Virus record (IMG/VR): IMGVR_UViG_3300032087_002115 | Span: 1 to 28,400 of that record | Source: a virus | Reading direction: 5' to 3' (one strand) | Length of the DNA stretch: 28,400 nt | In this document: in pieces, positions 22,128-28,400 of the stretch | How positions within the stretch are numbered: position 1 is the first letter of the stretch | How the letters are laid out: each line of letters begins with the position of its first letter | The notes under the pieces: model-generated | What the model was told of the DNA's origin: nothing | Databases searched by the model: none | The model's input: the letters and a program-made list of their open reading frames with translations, nothing else | Translations under genes and position numbers: made by a program

Positions 22128-23272
22128 CTCACGCATCTTTCGGTGCGTCCAACGCGAAACGTCGTATGGCGTGTCCAGGAAGTTTAAAAGCAGAGGAACC
22201 GTTCCCCGATGAGAGTAGTGAGTACGCCGAGCTTGGCACGGCGGCCCATGAACTTGGCGAACACTGCTTAGAGAATAACATAGAAGACGTAGCTCAGACG
22301 ATCGGCGAGTCATTCAACGATCACGTCGTAGATGACAACATGGCTACCGCCGTACAGACCTACGTCAACTTTGTCCGAGCGATGGAGAAAGAAGAAGCGC
22401 CTGCTCTGGTTAAGTTAGAGCAACGCTTTAGTCTCGAAGACATTGACCCTCCTATGCCTATGTTCGGCACGAGCGATTGCACGATCTACGGCAAACGATC
22501 TGGCAACTTGTGGGTCATTGACTACAAACACGGACAAGGTGTTGCGGTAGATGTCGAAGACAACGCCCAGCTAAAATACTATGCGCTTGGTGCAGTCTTG
22601 AAGATAGGCAACCGCGCCCCTGTCAACGCGATCCACACGGCCATTGTCCAGCCGCGAGCTTCACACCGTGACGGATCTATTCGTACATATTCTTATACAA
22701 AAGATGAGATCTTAGATTTCGGTACAGACTTGATGGACGCAGCCCGTGCGTCTCTCGAACCAGATGCACCGCTGATTGCTGGCGATCACTGCAAGTTCTG
22801 TAAAGCCGCAGGCGTTTGTCCTGCGTTAAGAAGTAATGCTCTGACAGTAGCGCAAGATGATTTTGGCGCGATACGATCTGTCCATGACTTGACACCTGAA
22901 CAGATTGGGGATTACCTAGAAAAAATACCGCTGATAGAGGAGTGGATAAAATCATTACGTTCTCACGCTCATTCGACGTTGGAAGCTGGAACATCCGTTC
23001 CTGGTTTCAAACTTGTCGAGAAGAGGGCTGTGAGGAAATGGAAGAACAACGAGGAGGTTCTGGACTGGGCCGCCTCAGAGAATCTGGAGGACGAGGAGAT
23101 CTACGAAAAGAAGATCAAGTCGCCCGCTCAGATGGAGAAGTTAGTGGGCAAGAAGAATGTCCCTGACGATCTCATAACGGCAGTATCATCTGGCCTATCA
23201 ATGGTCCCTGATACTGACCGCCGACCGCCAGCGGCACTATTAGCCTCTGACGAATTTAACGTGAAACCGTAG
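22109..23272 (+). CDS. DUF2800 protein, Cas4/RecB-like nuclease
   Basis: The 387-residue protein shows the DUF2800 pattern: SNAKRRMACPGS at the start with C22, GTAAHELGEHCLE (43-55, H47), FGTSDCTIYG (D123), LWVIDYKHGQG (D138 and K140) and AQLKYYALG (Q154). Together these form a PD-(D/E)XK nuclease core of the RecB/AddB/Cas4 type. C228, C231 and C237 (DHCKFCKAAGVCP) with C22 fit the four-cysteine iron-sulfur site of such nucleases. It is next to the SSB gene, a pairing that recurs in phage replication modules. The role is probably DNA end processing in recombination; activity is inferred. Confidence 0.85.
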   Translation: MASNQIAHASFGASNAKRRMACPGSLKAEEPFPDESSEYAELGTAAHELGEHCLENNIEDVAQTIGESFNDHVVDDNMATAVQTYVNFVRAMEKEEAPALVKLEQRFSLEDIDPPMPMFGTSDCTIYGKRSGNLWVIDYKHGQGVAVDVEDNAQLKYYALGAVLKIGNRAPVNAIHTAIVQPRASHRDGSIRTYSYTKDEILDFGTDLMDAARASLEPDAPLIAGDHCKFCKAAGVCPALRSNALTVAQDDFGAIRSVHDLTPEQIGDYLEKIPLIEEWIKSLRSHAHSTLEAGTSVPGFKLVEKRAVRKWKNNEEVLDWAASENLEDEEIYEKKIKSPAQMEKLVGKKNVPDDLITAVSSGLSMVPDTDRRPPAALLASDEFNVKP

Positions 23273-23288
23273 AAAAAGGTAAACAACG

Positions 23289-23849
23289 ATGACAAAAGTA
23301 ATAACACCTGAAGCCGTAATTAGTTATCCGCATATCTTCGAGCCGCAAACTCCACCAGGAGCTAGCGAGCCCGTGTATAGTTGTGCGCTTGTCTTCAAAG
23401 ACGACGTAGATATTACAGATATGAAAGCCGCAGCTATGGCTGTGGCAAAGGAGAAGTGGGGAGACAAAACACGGGACATGATGAAGGCGAAGAAAATTCG
23501 TCTACCGTTCCGTGAAGACGCCGTAGATAAAGGCTATCCAGAAGGCTCGACGTTCATCAACGTCAAGTCCAAGCAACAGCCTGGTGTCGTGTCGATCTAT
23601 GCAGACGAGACTGGTAAGCCAGCCGTAATTAACGATCCGTCAGAGGTATATCCTGGCGCTGTCGTTAAGGCGTCGCTGAGGGCCTATGCCTACAGCGTCA
23701 ACGGCAACAATGGCGTATCGTTTGCTCTCGGCAATCTTCAGAAGATAAAGGACGGTCCTCGCATGGACGGGCGCTTGTCTGCTTCTGATGAATTTACAGC
23801 CGAAGCTAAACCAACGGCAGACATAGCAGACCTCGACGATCTGCTATAA
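23289..23849 (+). CDS. Single-stranded DNA-binding protein, DUF2815/Enc34-like
   Basis: The 186-residue protein has the DUF2815 pattern: VISYPHIFEPQTPPGASEPV at the start, YSCALVFKDD, a basic central segment (KKIRLPFREDAVDKGYPEG) and PSEVYPGAVVKASLRAYAY. This family is an OB-fold ssDNA-binding protein (phage Enc34). The C-terminal ADIADLDDLL is the acidic tail typical of SSBs for partner binding. It is the last gene of the operon, followed by a strong terminator, and lies 16 nt after DUF2800. Confidence 0.88.
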   Translation: MTKVITPEAVISYPHIFEPQTPPGASEPVYSCALVFKDDVDITDMKAAAMAVAKEKWGDKTRDMMKAKKIRLPFREDAVDKGYPEGSTFINVKSKQQPGVVSIYADETGKPAVINDPSEVYPGAVVKASLRAYAYSVNGNNGVSFALGNLQKIKDGPRMDGRLSASDEFTAEAKPTADIADLDDLL

Positions 23850-23856
23850 ACTCTTG

Positions 23857-23892
23857 AGTCGGGGGCGTGTTGGGACGCCCTCGGCTTTTTTT
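23857..23892 (+). terminator. Strong terminator between convergent operons
   Basis: A 12-bp stem (23857-23868 with 23875-23886, two G-U pairs) and a 6-nt loop are followed by seven T (23886-23892). The T-run overlaps the stop codon of the convergent SNF2 gene. It ends the replication operon just after the SSB gene. Confidence 0.9.
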
Positions 23893-25195
23893 AATCTAAT
23901 GCTTCTGAAATCATCCTAGCTTTCTTGCTCAGTGTCTTTGCCACTATTTCGTCAACCGAATTGGCTAACGCAAACGTCCGCACAATAACTGGCTTAGACT
24001 GCCCTATCCTATGGCTACGCTTCGACGCTTGTGCGTTGACCGCTGGAACCCAATCCATCTCTGCAAACACAACTTGATTAGCCGCGGTCAGTGTAATGGC
24101 TGTGGAGCAGGCTGTGATCTGGCCGATGAACACACGGCAGTCTGGGTCGTTCTGGAAGCGGTCGATCTCTTCTTGCCGCTCGCTGGCTTTCATGCCGCCT
24201 ACAATGAAGGCAGGGTTGGACTCATCCAACTCTTCTCGTAAGGTTTCTAGTGCGGCCTTGTGGTACGCAAAGATGACAACTTTGTCATAGGCTTGGTCTG
24301 CTAGCTCATCACGGATCTGGGATGCTATGGGTTTGGCTTTAGCTAGCGCAGTCAGACGACGCATCGAGGCCATGTGCGGCGCAAGCTCGGTCAGCTTCGA
24401 TGAAAGATCTTCCTGCGTGAGTGCGTTCTGTAGGATTAGCTCGACGGCTTCACGCTCTACATCATTGTCGATGTGCTTCATGTCGTCCCAGCCGTTGACC
24501 TCGATGACACTATCCTGCCACCAAAGCGGGGGCAGTTCTGTCAGTACATTCTCGGCTTTGCGTCGCAGCATGATGGACGACAAGACTTTCTTGAGTTCGC
24601 CCATCCTCTCCGCTTTATTGCCAAGAACTTTTAGTCCGAATTGTCCGTTCCAAGTCTGGCAAAAATAGAGCGTATAGTCTGTATAGCTCCTGGGGTATCG
24701 CCATATGGCTTTGAGATGCGTCCAAAAGTCGCTGACATTATTAGGAATGGGAGTGCCACTAAGAAGCCACACGCGATCAGCAGTACGCACAAGGCCATCC
24801 CCACGACAAAACTGACCGTAGACATAACGTGTGCGCTTTGCTTGGCGATTTTTAAGATAGTGGGCTTCATCGAGGACCAGGACATCTGCTTCAAACTTGG
24901 CAATTTCATTTCGTACCTCCTTGGACTGCGTCATCTTATCATAAGAAAAGATTTTAATCTCCCTCGCTTCTTTGCCCCACTTGTCGAATTCACGACGCCA
25001 GTTGATCTTAGCAATCGCAGGACAAAGAACCACAACCTTCTTTAGATGTAGCTGATCGCAAGCCGCTATAACTTGTATTGTCTTACCTAAGCCCTGCTCG
25101 TCCGCTAGGAACGCAGCGGGATTGTCTGCTAAAAATTTAGCACCCGTCTTCTGGTAATCGAATAGATGGTTCAAACTCTGCCTCCTCTGCGCCAT
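23891..25195 (-). CDS. SNF2-family helicase/ATPase
   Basis: The 434-residue superfamily 2 translocase has motif Q FDYQKTGAKFL (12-22), motif I DEQGLGKT (32-39), motif II LDEAH (108-112), motif III LLSGTPI (144-150) and motif VI QASKRSHRIGQ (389-399). It is a minimal helicase core without extra domains, as in SMARCAL1-like phage proteins that anneal or remodel replication forks. The ATG at 25195 lacks a Shine-Dalgarno. A TTG at 25174 has AGGAGG six bases upstream and may be the true start. It overlaps the RuvC-like gene and probably is co-transcribed with it. Confidence 0.9.
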   Translation of the reverse strand: MAQRRQSLNHLFDYQKTGAKFLADNPAAFLADEQGLGKTIQVIAACDQLHLKKVVVLCPAIAKINWRREFDKWGKEAREIKIFSYDKMTQSKEVRNEIAKFEADVLVLDEAHYLKNRQAKRTRYVYGQFCRGDGLVRTADRVWLLSGTPIPNNVSDFWTHLKAIWRYPRSYTDYTLYFCQTWNGQFGLKVLGNKAERMGELKKVLSSIMLRRKAENVLTELPPLWWQDSVIEVNGWDDMKHIDNDVEREAVELILQNALTQEDLSSKLTELAPHMASMRRLTALAKAKPIASQIRDELADQAYDKVVIFAYHKAALETLREELDESNPAFIVGGMKASERQEEIDRFQNDPDCRVFIGQITACSTAITLTAANQVVFAEMDWVPAVNAQASKRSHRIGQSKPVIVRTFALANSVDEIVAKTLSKKARMISEALD

Positions 25196-25721
25196 AGCAA
25201 GCTATCAGCACAGCGTCCGCACGTCCATCATCTTTTTTTCTTTTAAAGAGATGTGCTTGATCGGGGAACAGTTCACTAGCTCTGGCTCGGCTTCCATCTT
25301 TACCGCCAAACAAACGCATCTTCTTTGTCCAAACAGCAGGCGCTACAAGAGAGAAAGGAACGTCGAGCGCAGCTAGGACACCTTCGATGATACCAGCCGC
25401 ACGGCCAAAGCTAAAAGTAGAGGCCACGCCTTGACCAGGCATGGAGTGTACTTTCTCTACGATAGCGTGAGCGCCTCTTATATGAGGGCCTAACAAATGT
25501 GCTAGTCTAACAGCGTCTACTTGATTGACGTTGCGTGTGCCGCGTTTCACTTTAGTTGTCGGCATATCAATAATGACAAGGTGACGGGTGTCCAAGTCCA
25601 AGATAGCGAACGCGCCTGTCGCCCCTGGGTCTACGCCAATGATCTTACCACTTAACTTTGTGGGACCAGTATCGAGCGGAGAGCTTACTTGGGTTTGCAT
25701 CCTGAGCATTGTGTCTTGCAT
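25137..25721 (-). CDS. RuvC-like Holliday junction resolvase
   Basis: The 194-residue protein has an RNase H-fold with acidic residues at D31 (IIGVDPGATGA), E89 (AIVEKVHSMPGQG) and D165/D169 (KKDDGRADA), plus SFGRAAGIIEGVLAAL in between. This is the RuvC family, which cuts four-way junctions. It may resolve recombination intermediates and trim concatemers for packaging. The first 25 residues do not look like the family and overlap the previous gene by 77 nt, so the true start may be internal; ATGs at 25709 and 25700 are options. Confidence 0.85.
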   Translation of the reverse strand: MQDTMLRMQTQVSSPLDTGPTKLSGKIIGVDPGATGAFAILDLDTRHLVIIDMPTTKVKRGTRNVNQVDAVRLAHLLGPHIRGAHAIVEKVHSMPGQGVASTFSFGRAAGIIEGVLAALDVPFSLVAPAVWTKKMRLFGGKDGSRARASELFPDQAHLFKRKKDDGRADAVLIACYGAEEAEFEPSIRLPEDGC

Positions 25722-25932
25722 AGTAGGATTTTCTACGCGCTTTGTCTTTTGCGCTTTTAGGGTTTTTACCAGCTCCGCTAACGCCTTGCTGGCCGAAACG
25801 AATAGTTTTTACTTGATCGCCAACTTTAGCCACTACGACATGGCTCTTAGTCTTATGACCTGGTGTGCGTTTCGGTTTGTTGTATCCACTTACGCCAGCA
25901 CGAGCTAGGCGTGGATCGCGCTTCTTACTCAT
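25645..25932 (-). CDS. Conserved basic phage protein
   Basis: The 95-residue, strongly basic protein has the segments DPRLARAGVSGYNKPKRTPG, HKTKSHVVVAKVGDQVKTI and RFGQQGVSGAGKNPKSAKDK, and ends ARYWSHKVKW. I recognise this pattern as a conserved small protein of aquatic phages, with no agreed function. A nucleic acid or virion DNA role is likely from charge. It overlaps the previous gene by ATGA and the RuvC-like gene by 77 nt. Confidence 0.8.
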   Translation of the reverse strand: MSKKRDPRLARAGVSGYNKPKRTPGHKTKSHVVVAKVGDQVKTIRFGQQGVSGAGKNPKSAKDKARRKSYYARHNAQDANPSKLSARYWSHKVKW

Positions 25933-26048
25933 TTCTTTTTCTTCTTACGCCCCATAGTCATACGCTGGCCTGTTTTCTTTGCAGCTTTCTTAGCTGCGGC
26001 CATGCCTGCTTTTGTGTAACTGTAATGTCTACCACCGACTTTTGGCAT
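25929..26048 (-). CDS. Tiny Lys-rich protein, 39 residues
   Basis: The 39-residue protein begins MPKVGGRHYSYTKAGMAAAK and ends in KKKKK. It is a well-conserved type of mini-protein in aquatic phages. AAAGGA lies seven bases before the ATG, and its stop overlaps the next start (ATGA). It may condense or bind DNA or RNA; the function is unknown. Confidence 0.75.
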   Translation of the reverse strand: MPKVGGRHYSYTKAGMAAAKKAAKKTGQRMTMGRKKKKK

Positions 26049-26059
26049 AAGGAATTCCT

Positions 26060-26212
26060 TTACTTCTTCTTCTTAGCTGTCTTAGCGGCTTTCCGAAATG
26101 CCGAAGCTGTAGGTGCGCCTTTGGCTCCGACCTTCCGCATACGTTCGCCAGAACCAGCTTTGATCCGTTTACGTTTGGCGTGTATATTAGCGTATAAACC
26201 TCGTTTTGTCAT
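26060..26212 (-). CDS. Tiny basic protein, 50 residues
   Basis: The 50-residue protein begins MTKRGLYANIHAKRKRIKAG and ends TAKKKK. It resembles other small phage proteins with the same MTKRGLYANI start and SGERMRKVGAKG middle. GAGG lies before the ATG. It is one of a run of small basic genes next to the virion block; the function is unknown. Confidence 0.75.
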   Translation of the reverse strand: MTKRGLYANIHAKRKRIKAGSGERMRKVGAKGAPTASAFRKAAKTAKKKK

Positions 26213-26331
26213 CGCACCCTCATATTGCTTCGTGGACTAAGTTTCTTTCTATGCCGTAAATGCTTAGGTTTGCAACGGCGTTTTACTTTTGGTTCGGGCC
26301 TCCAAGTAGTTTTAATTACGGTACGGGCCAC
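26209..26331 (-). CDS. Probable tiny basic protein with GTG start
   Basis: A 40-residue frame starts at a GTG (26331) with AGGA seven bases upstream and ends in an ATGA overlap with the next basic gene. It reads MARTVIKTTWRPEPKVKRRC and continues Lys/Arg-rich. Its start overlaps the end of the 568-residue gene by 20 nt. Composition, coupling and position match its neighbours. The GTG start and lack of a known family keep confidence moderate. Confidence 0.5.
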   Translation of the reverse strand: MARTVIKTTWRPEPKVKRRCKPKHLRHRKKLSPRSNMRVR

Positions 26332-28018
26332 TGGGAGTTCCTGTTTGACCTAACAAACCTAAATAGGTTTGTACCGCTTCTTCTTGAGGTGATGGTGCGG
26401 ATTGTATTGTACTTAAAATACCAGGAATAGGGACCGAGCTTTGCCGCGTCCGTTCTCGCTGCGGACTACCTCTCGCTGTCCTAATAAGCTCATCGGCGCG
26501 ACTACTAGCCAGTCGATTAGCGGCTGCGCGAGAACCGACTCCCGTTGCCGCTAACATTAACGCCACAGCAGGGTCTACGGCCCCTGTGGCCCCAGCGGCG
26601 GTTAAACCGCCAGTCGAAAGTAAATTACGAGGACTAAAACCTGGAGCTAAAGCACCTATTGCTTGCAACGTAGCCATCCCTCCTTTACCACGCGCAAACT
26701 CTTTCATTAAGTTTTGTATTTGAGGGTCAAATTTACGAAGTTGTCTGGGGTTGTTTACTACTCTTCTAAATTCAGCGCGAAGGCCTGCGGCGGTTAAATC
26801 CCCATCCGCGCCAGCCCTGTTTCTTGCGCGGTCCACAAGGTATTCTAGTTCTTGGCCTTGTGCTTTACGCCGATATATTTGTCGTGCGTTTTGTATAGCA
26901 GGGCCTGCAATATCTATATTTCCCGCAGCTATTGCGTTTGCAGGAGGTTTTTGGACAAAATCATCTATTTTATCAATAATTAAAGCACCAAGTCTGTTTT
27001 GATCGGGGTCAGCTACCCTTCGCGCTGTATTAGTCACACGCCGAAGCATATCCATTTCAGAAAATGAAATAGGTTCGTCTCTCGCTATAATAGCATCGAA
27101 CTCTTCGAGGGCCGTATTGATCCTTGGGTGCAAGTTTTTGTTAAATTGAATGTTATCTGTTGAAGATATAGATGTTCTGATTTGTTGGGCAAGATCGGCC
27201 ACACTTTCTTTTGTAAAACGTACACCAGCGTCTCGCGCAGCACTGTACGCGGCGGTAGCTTGATCGGCTAATTGCTGCGTCGTCACTGGAGCAGGGGCTC
27301 GTGGCCCCACGACCCGCCCACCTATCATACCAGAACCGAGGCCAAGGGCCGCCAAAGCTAACGGATTCTCTACCCCAGCTTCCATACCAGCACCAACCCC
27401 TAGACCAGCCGCACCACTAGCGACAGTTTCTACACGAGGACTTGGCGCTGCTCTACCAAGACCTTCAACCAAAGTTCGGACCCCTGTACCTACATTTTCT
27501 GTAGCCGGGAACGTACTAGCTACCGTTCTTGCGGCAGGACCAGTCATACCTCCAGGAGCGGAAAACTCTCCTACCATTTGAGCAATACGTTCTGGCCCAG
27601 TCTGTGGTGTGTAAGCCAAACCTGTCTCTTGCAATGTTTGCCTAATTTTTTCTGAAGGAAGAGGCACGGTCGGTGCGCCAAAAGCACCCGCCGCTGTATT
27701 ATAAAGATAAGTAGCAAGATCGCTTGCTCCAAGAGCTAATGTCGCGCCTCCAGCCCCTATTGGAGCGCCAACTCCCGCGAATGGAGCACCAGCAAGCGCA
27801 CCAGTGCTTGCTACCGCACCGTAAGGGGCCGCTCCTGATAAAAATGAACTAACCAAACGATTAAGTTTAGCTAAAGAACTTGTTTCTTCAGAAGGTGTCT
27901 GACCCGTGGTGCTTTGTGGATATAACTGATTAGCCGCTTCAAACAACTCTTCATCTGTAGCGTTCTCAGGGCCTTCTATTTCATAAATTTGGCCGTCTAT
28001 TTCTACTGTATAGCGCAT
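26312..28018 (-). CDS. Large Gly/Ala-rich virion protein, possible ejection protein
   Basis: The 568-residue protein begins with a small beta domain (MRYTVEIDGQIYEIEGPENA, then TDEELFEAANQLYP) that resembles the start of many phage structural proteins. Residues 57-110 form a hydrophobic Gly/Ala-rich stretch, with a second one near 200-240. The middle (about 250-440) is helical and charged. The architecture and amphipathic stretches fit an internal or ejection protein that crosses the host envelope with the DNA, but no direct homologue is named. It starts in a TAATG overlap with the previous gene. Confidence 0.7.
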   Translation of the reverse strand: MRYTVEIDGQIYEIEGPENATDEELFEAANQLYPQSTTGQTPSEETSSLAKLNRLVSSFLSGAAPYGAVASTGALAGAPFAGVGAPIGAGGATLALGASDLATYLYNTAAGAFGAPTVPLPSEKIRQTLQETGLAYTPQTGPERIAQMVGEFSAPGGMTGPAARTVASTFPATENVGTGVRTLVEGLGRAAPSPRVETVASGAAGLGVGAGMEAGVENPLALAALGLGSGMIGGRVVGPRAPAPVTTQQLADQATAAYSAARDAGVRFTKESVADLAQQIRTSISSTDNIQFNKNLHPRINTALEEFDAIIARDEPISFSEMDMLRRVTNTARRVADPDQNRLGALIIDKIDDFVQKPPANAIAAGNIDIAGPAIQNARQIYRRKAQGQELEYLVDRARNRAGADGDLTAAGLRAEFRRVVNNPRQLRKFDPQIQNLMKEFARGKGGMATLQAIGALAPGFSPRNLLSTGGLTAAGATGAVDPAVALMLAATGVGSRAAANRLASSRADELIRTARGSPQRERTRQSSVPIPGILSTIQSAPSPQEEAVQTYLGLLGQTGTPSGPYRN

Positions 28019-28400
28019 TAGCGTTGCTCTCCAGACGGAGATACTCGTCTAAAAGTTCGACCACCAAGTTGTACAGATCCTGTTTGTGATAGTTCTTGTT
28101 CAGTATTACTAATTTGACCTAAAGCCCCTGGACCAGAACGGTTAGTTGGTTCACGAGAAGAATATCTTGCACCGTAAGATTCTTCATAGTCTCTTATCAA
28201 TCTTTCTTTAGTTTTAACAATCCTATCATAGTATTTTTGGACGGCCTCTTTAAATGATTCATCTGATTGTAAACGATTAGTAAACTGCCCAGCGGCATCT
28301 TGTAACAACCTTTGCTCATAGTTACTAACTTGACCTACGGCCCCGCCTGTTTCAGATTGAGCGCGTAAATTTCCAAGTTCAGCAAGGCCTGCGGGAGAGC
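28018..28400 (-). CDS. Virion-associated protein, 5' part beyond window
   Basis: The frame is open from the right edge to the stop at 28018. About 126 residues are seen, and the true start lies outside the window. The visible part is hydrophilic and helical, with GQVSNYEQRLLQDAAGQF and later GQISNTEQELSQTGSVQL, two related segments about 75 residues apart. An internal ATG/TTG start at 28308 is unlikely because the frame continues with the same composition. Its stop overlaps the start of the 568-residue gene (TAATG). It is probably part of the same virion/ejection set. Confidence 0.65.
   Translation of the reverse strand, partial: SPAGLAELGNLRAQSETGGAVGQVSNYEQRLLQDAAGQFTNRLQSDESFKEAVQKYYDRIVKTKERLIRDYEESYGARYSSREPTNRSGPGALGQISNTEQELSQTGSVQLGGRTFRRVSPSGEQR

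Noticed and set aside
25863-26240. A 125-codon plus-strand frame opposite the small basic genes
   Set aside because: It is the antisense of Lys/Arg-rich genes that have their own ribosome binding sites and start-stop overlaps. Its Phe/Ser-rich composition is a by-product.

Overview
The whole window reads as part of a double-stranded DNA phage genome of the short-tailed (podovirus) type. No bacterial flanking genes are visible and both ends cut through phage genes. The portal, major capsid protein and head-tail adaptor look like the morphogenesis set of Escherichia phage SU10-like podoviruses. The large terminase is P22/Sf6-like. The tail-fibre N-terminus and the tiny basic proteins resemble those of marine phages, so an aquatic pseudomonadotal host is likely, but this is inference from family resemblance.

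Layout. (1) 1-11848, minus strand: the virion block. In transcription order it runs serine recombinase, large terminase, an endonuclease VII-type HNH protein, portal, a large Pro/Gly-rich virion protein, a small protein, scaffold, major capsid protein, a small protein, adaptor, two small structural proteins and a tail fibre cut by the left edge. (2) 11849-12294: a non-coding control region with repeat elements, an unassigned terminator and a strong promoter. (3) 12295-15160, plus strand: a string of small unknown genes, an XRE-type regulator and the small terminase subunit. (4) 15161-15471: an iteron-rich region with a 42-bp inverted repeat, palindromes and an A-tract. This is the best candidate for the replication origin, or else the packaging site. 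(5) 15462-18169, minus strand: a DUF3310 protein and a primase-polymerase/SF3 helicase. (6) 18293-23849, plus strand: a C5-cytosine methyltransferase with a second gene embedded in another frame, a family A DNA polymerase, small proteins, a DnaA domain IV-like protein, a DUF2800 nuclease-like protein and a ssDNA-binding protein, closed by a strong terminator. (7) 23891-28400, minus strand: a SNF2-type helicase, a RuvC-like resolvase, four small basic proteins and two virion/ejection-type proteins, the last cut by the right edge.

How the genes fit together. The primase-helicase, Pol A, SSB, DnaA-like protein, SNF2 helicase, DUF2800 nuclease and RuvC-like resolvase form a nearly self-sufficient replication and recombination set. 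The terminase, portal, scaffold and capsid genes are the head assembly and packaging set.

Most notable observations: a probable dual-coding gene inside the methyltransferase, with its own Shine-Dalgarno; the origin-like iteron array with mirror-symmetric spacing; related repeats in inverted orientation bounding the plus-strand block that holds the small terminase, next to a serine recombinase, such that inverting the block would make 18.2 kb to the left edge one collinear minus-strand unit; and a stand-alone DnaA DNA-binding domain.
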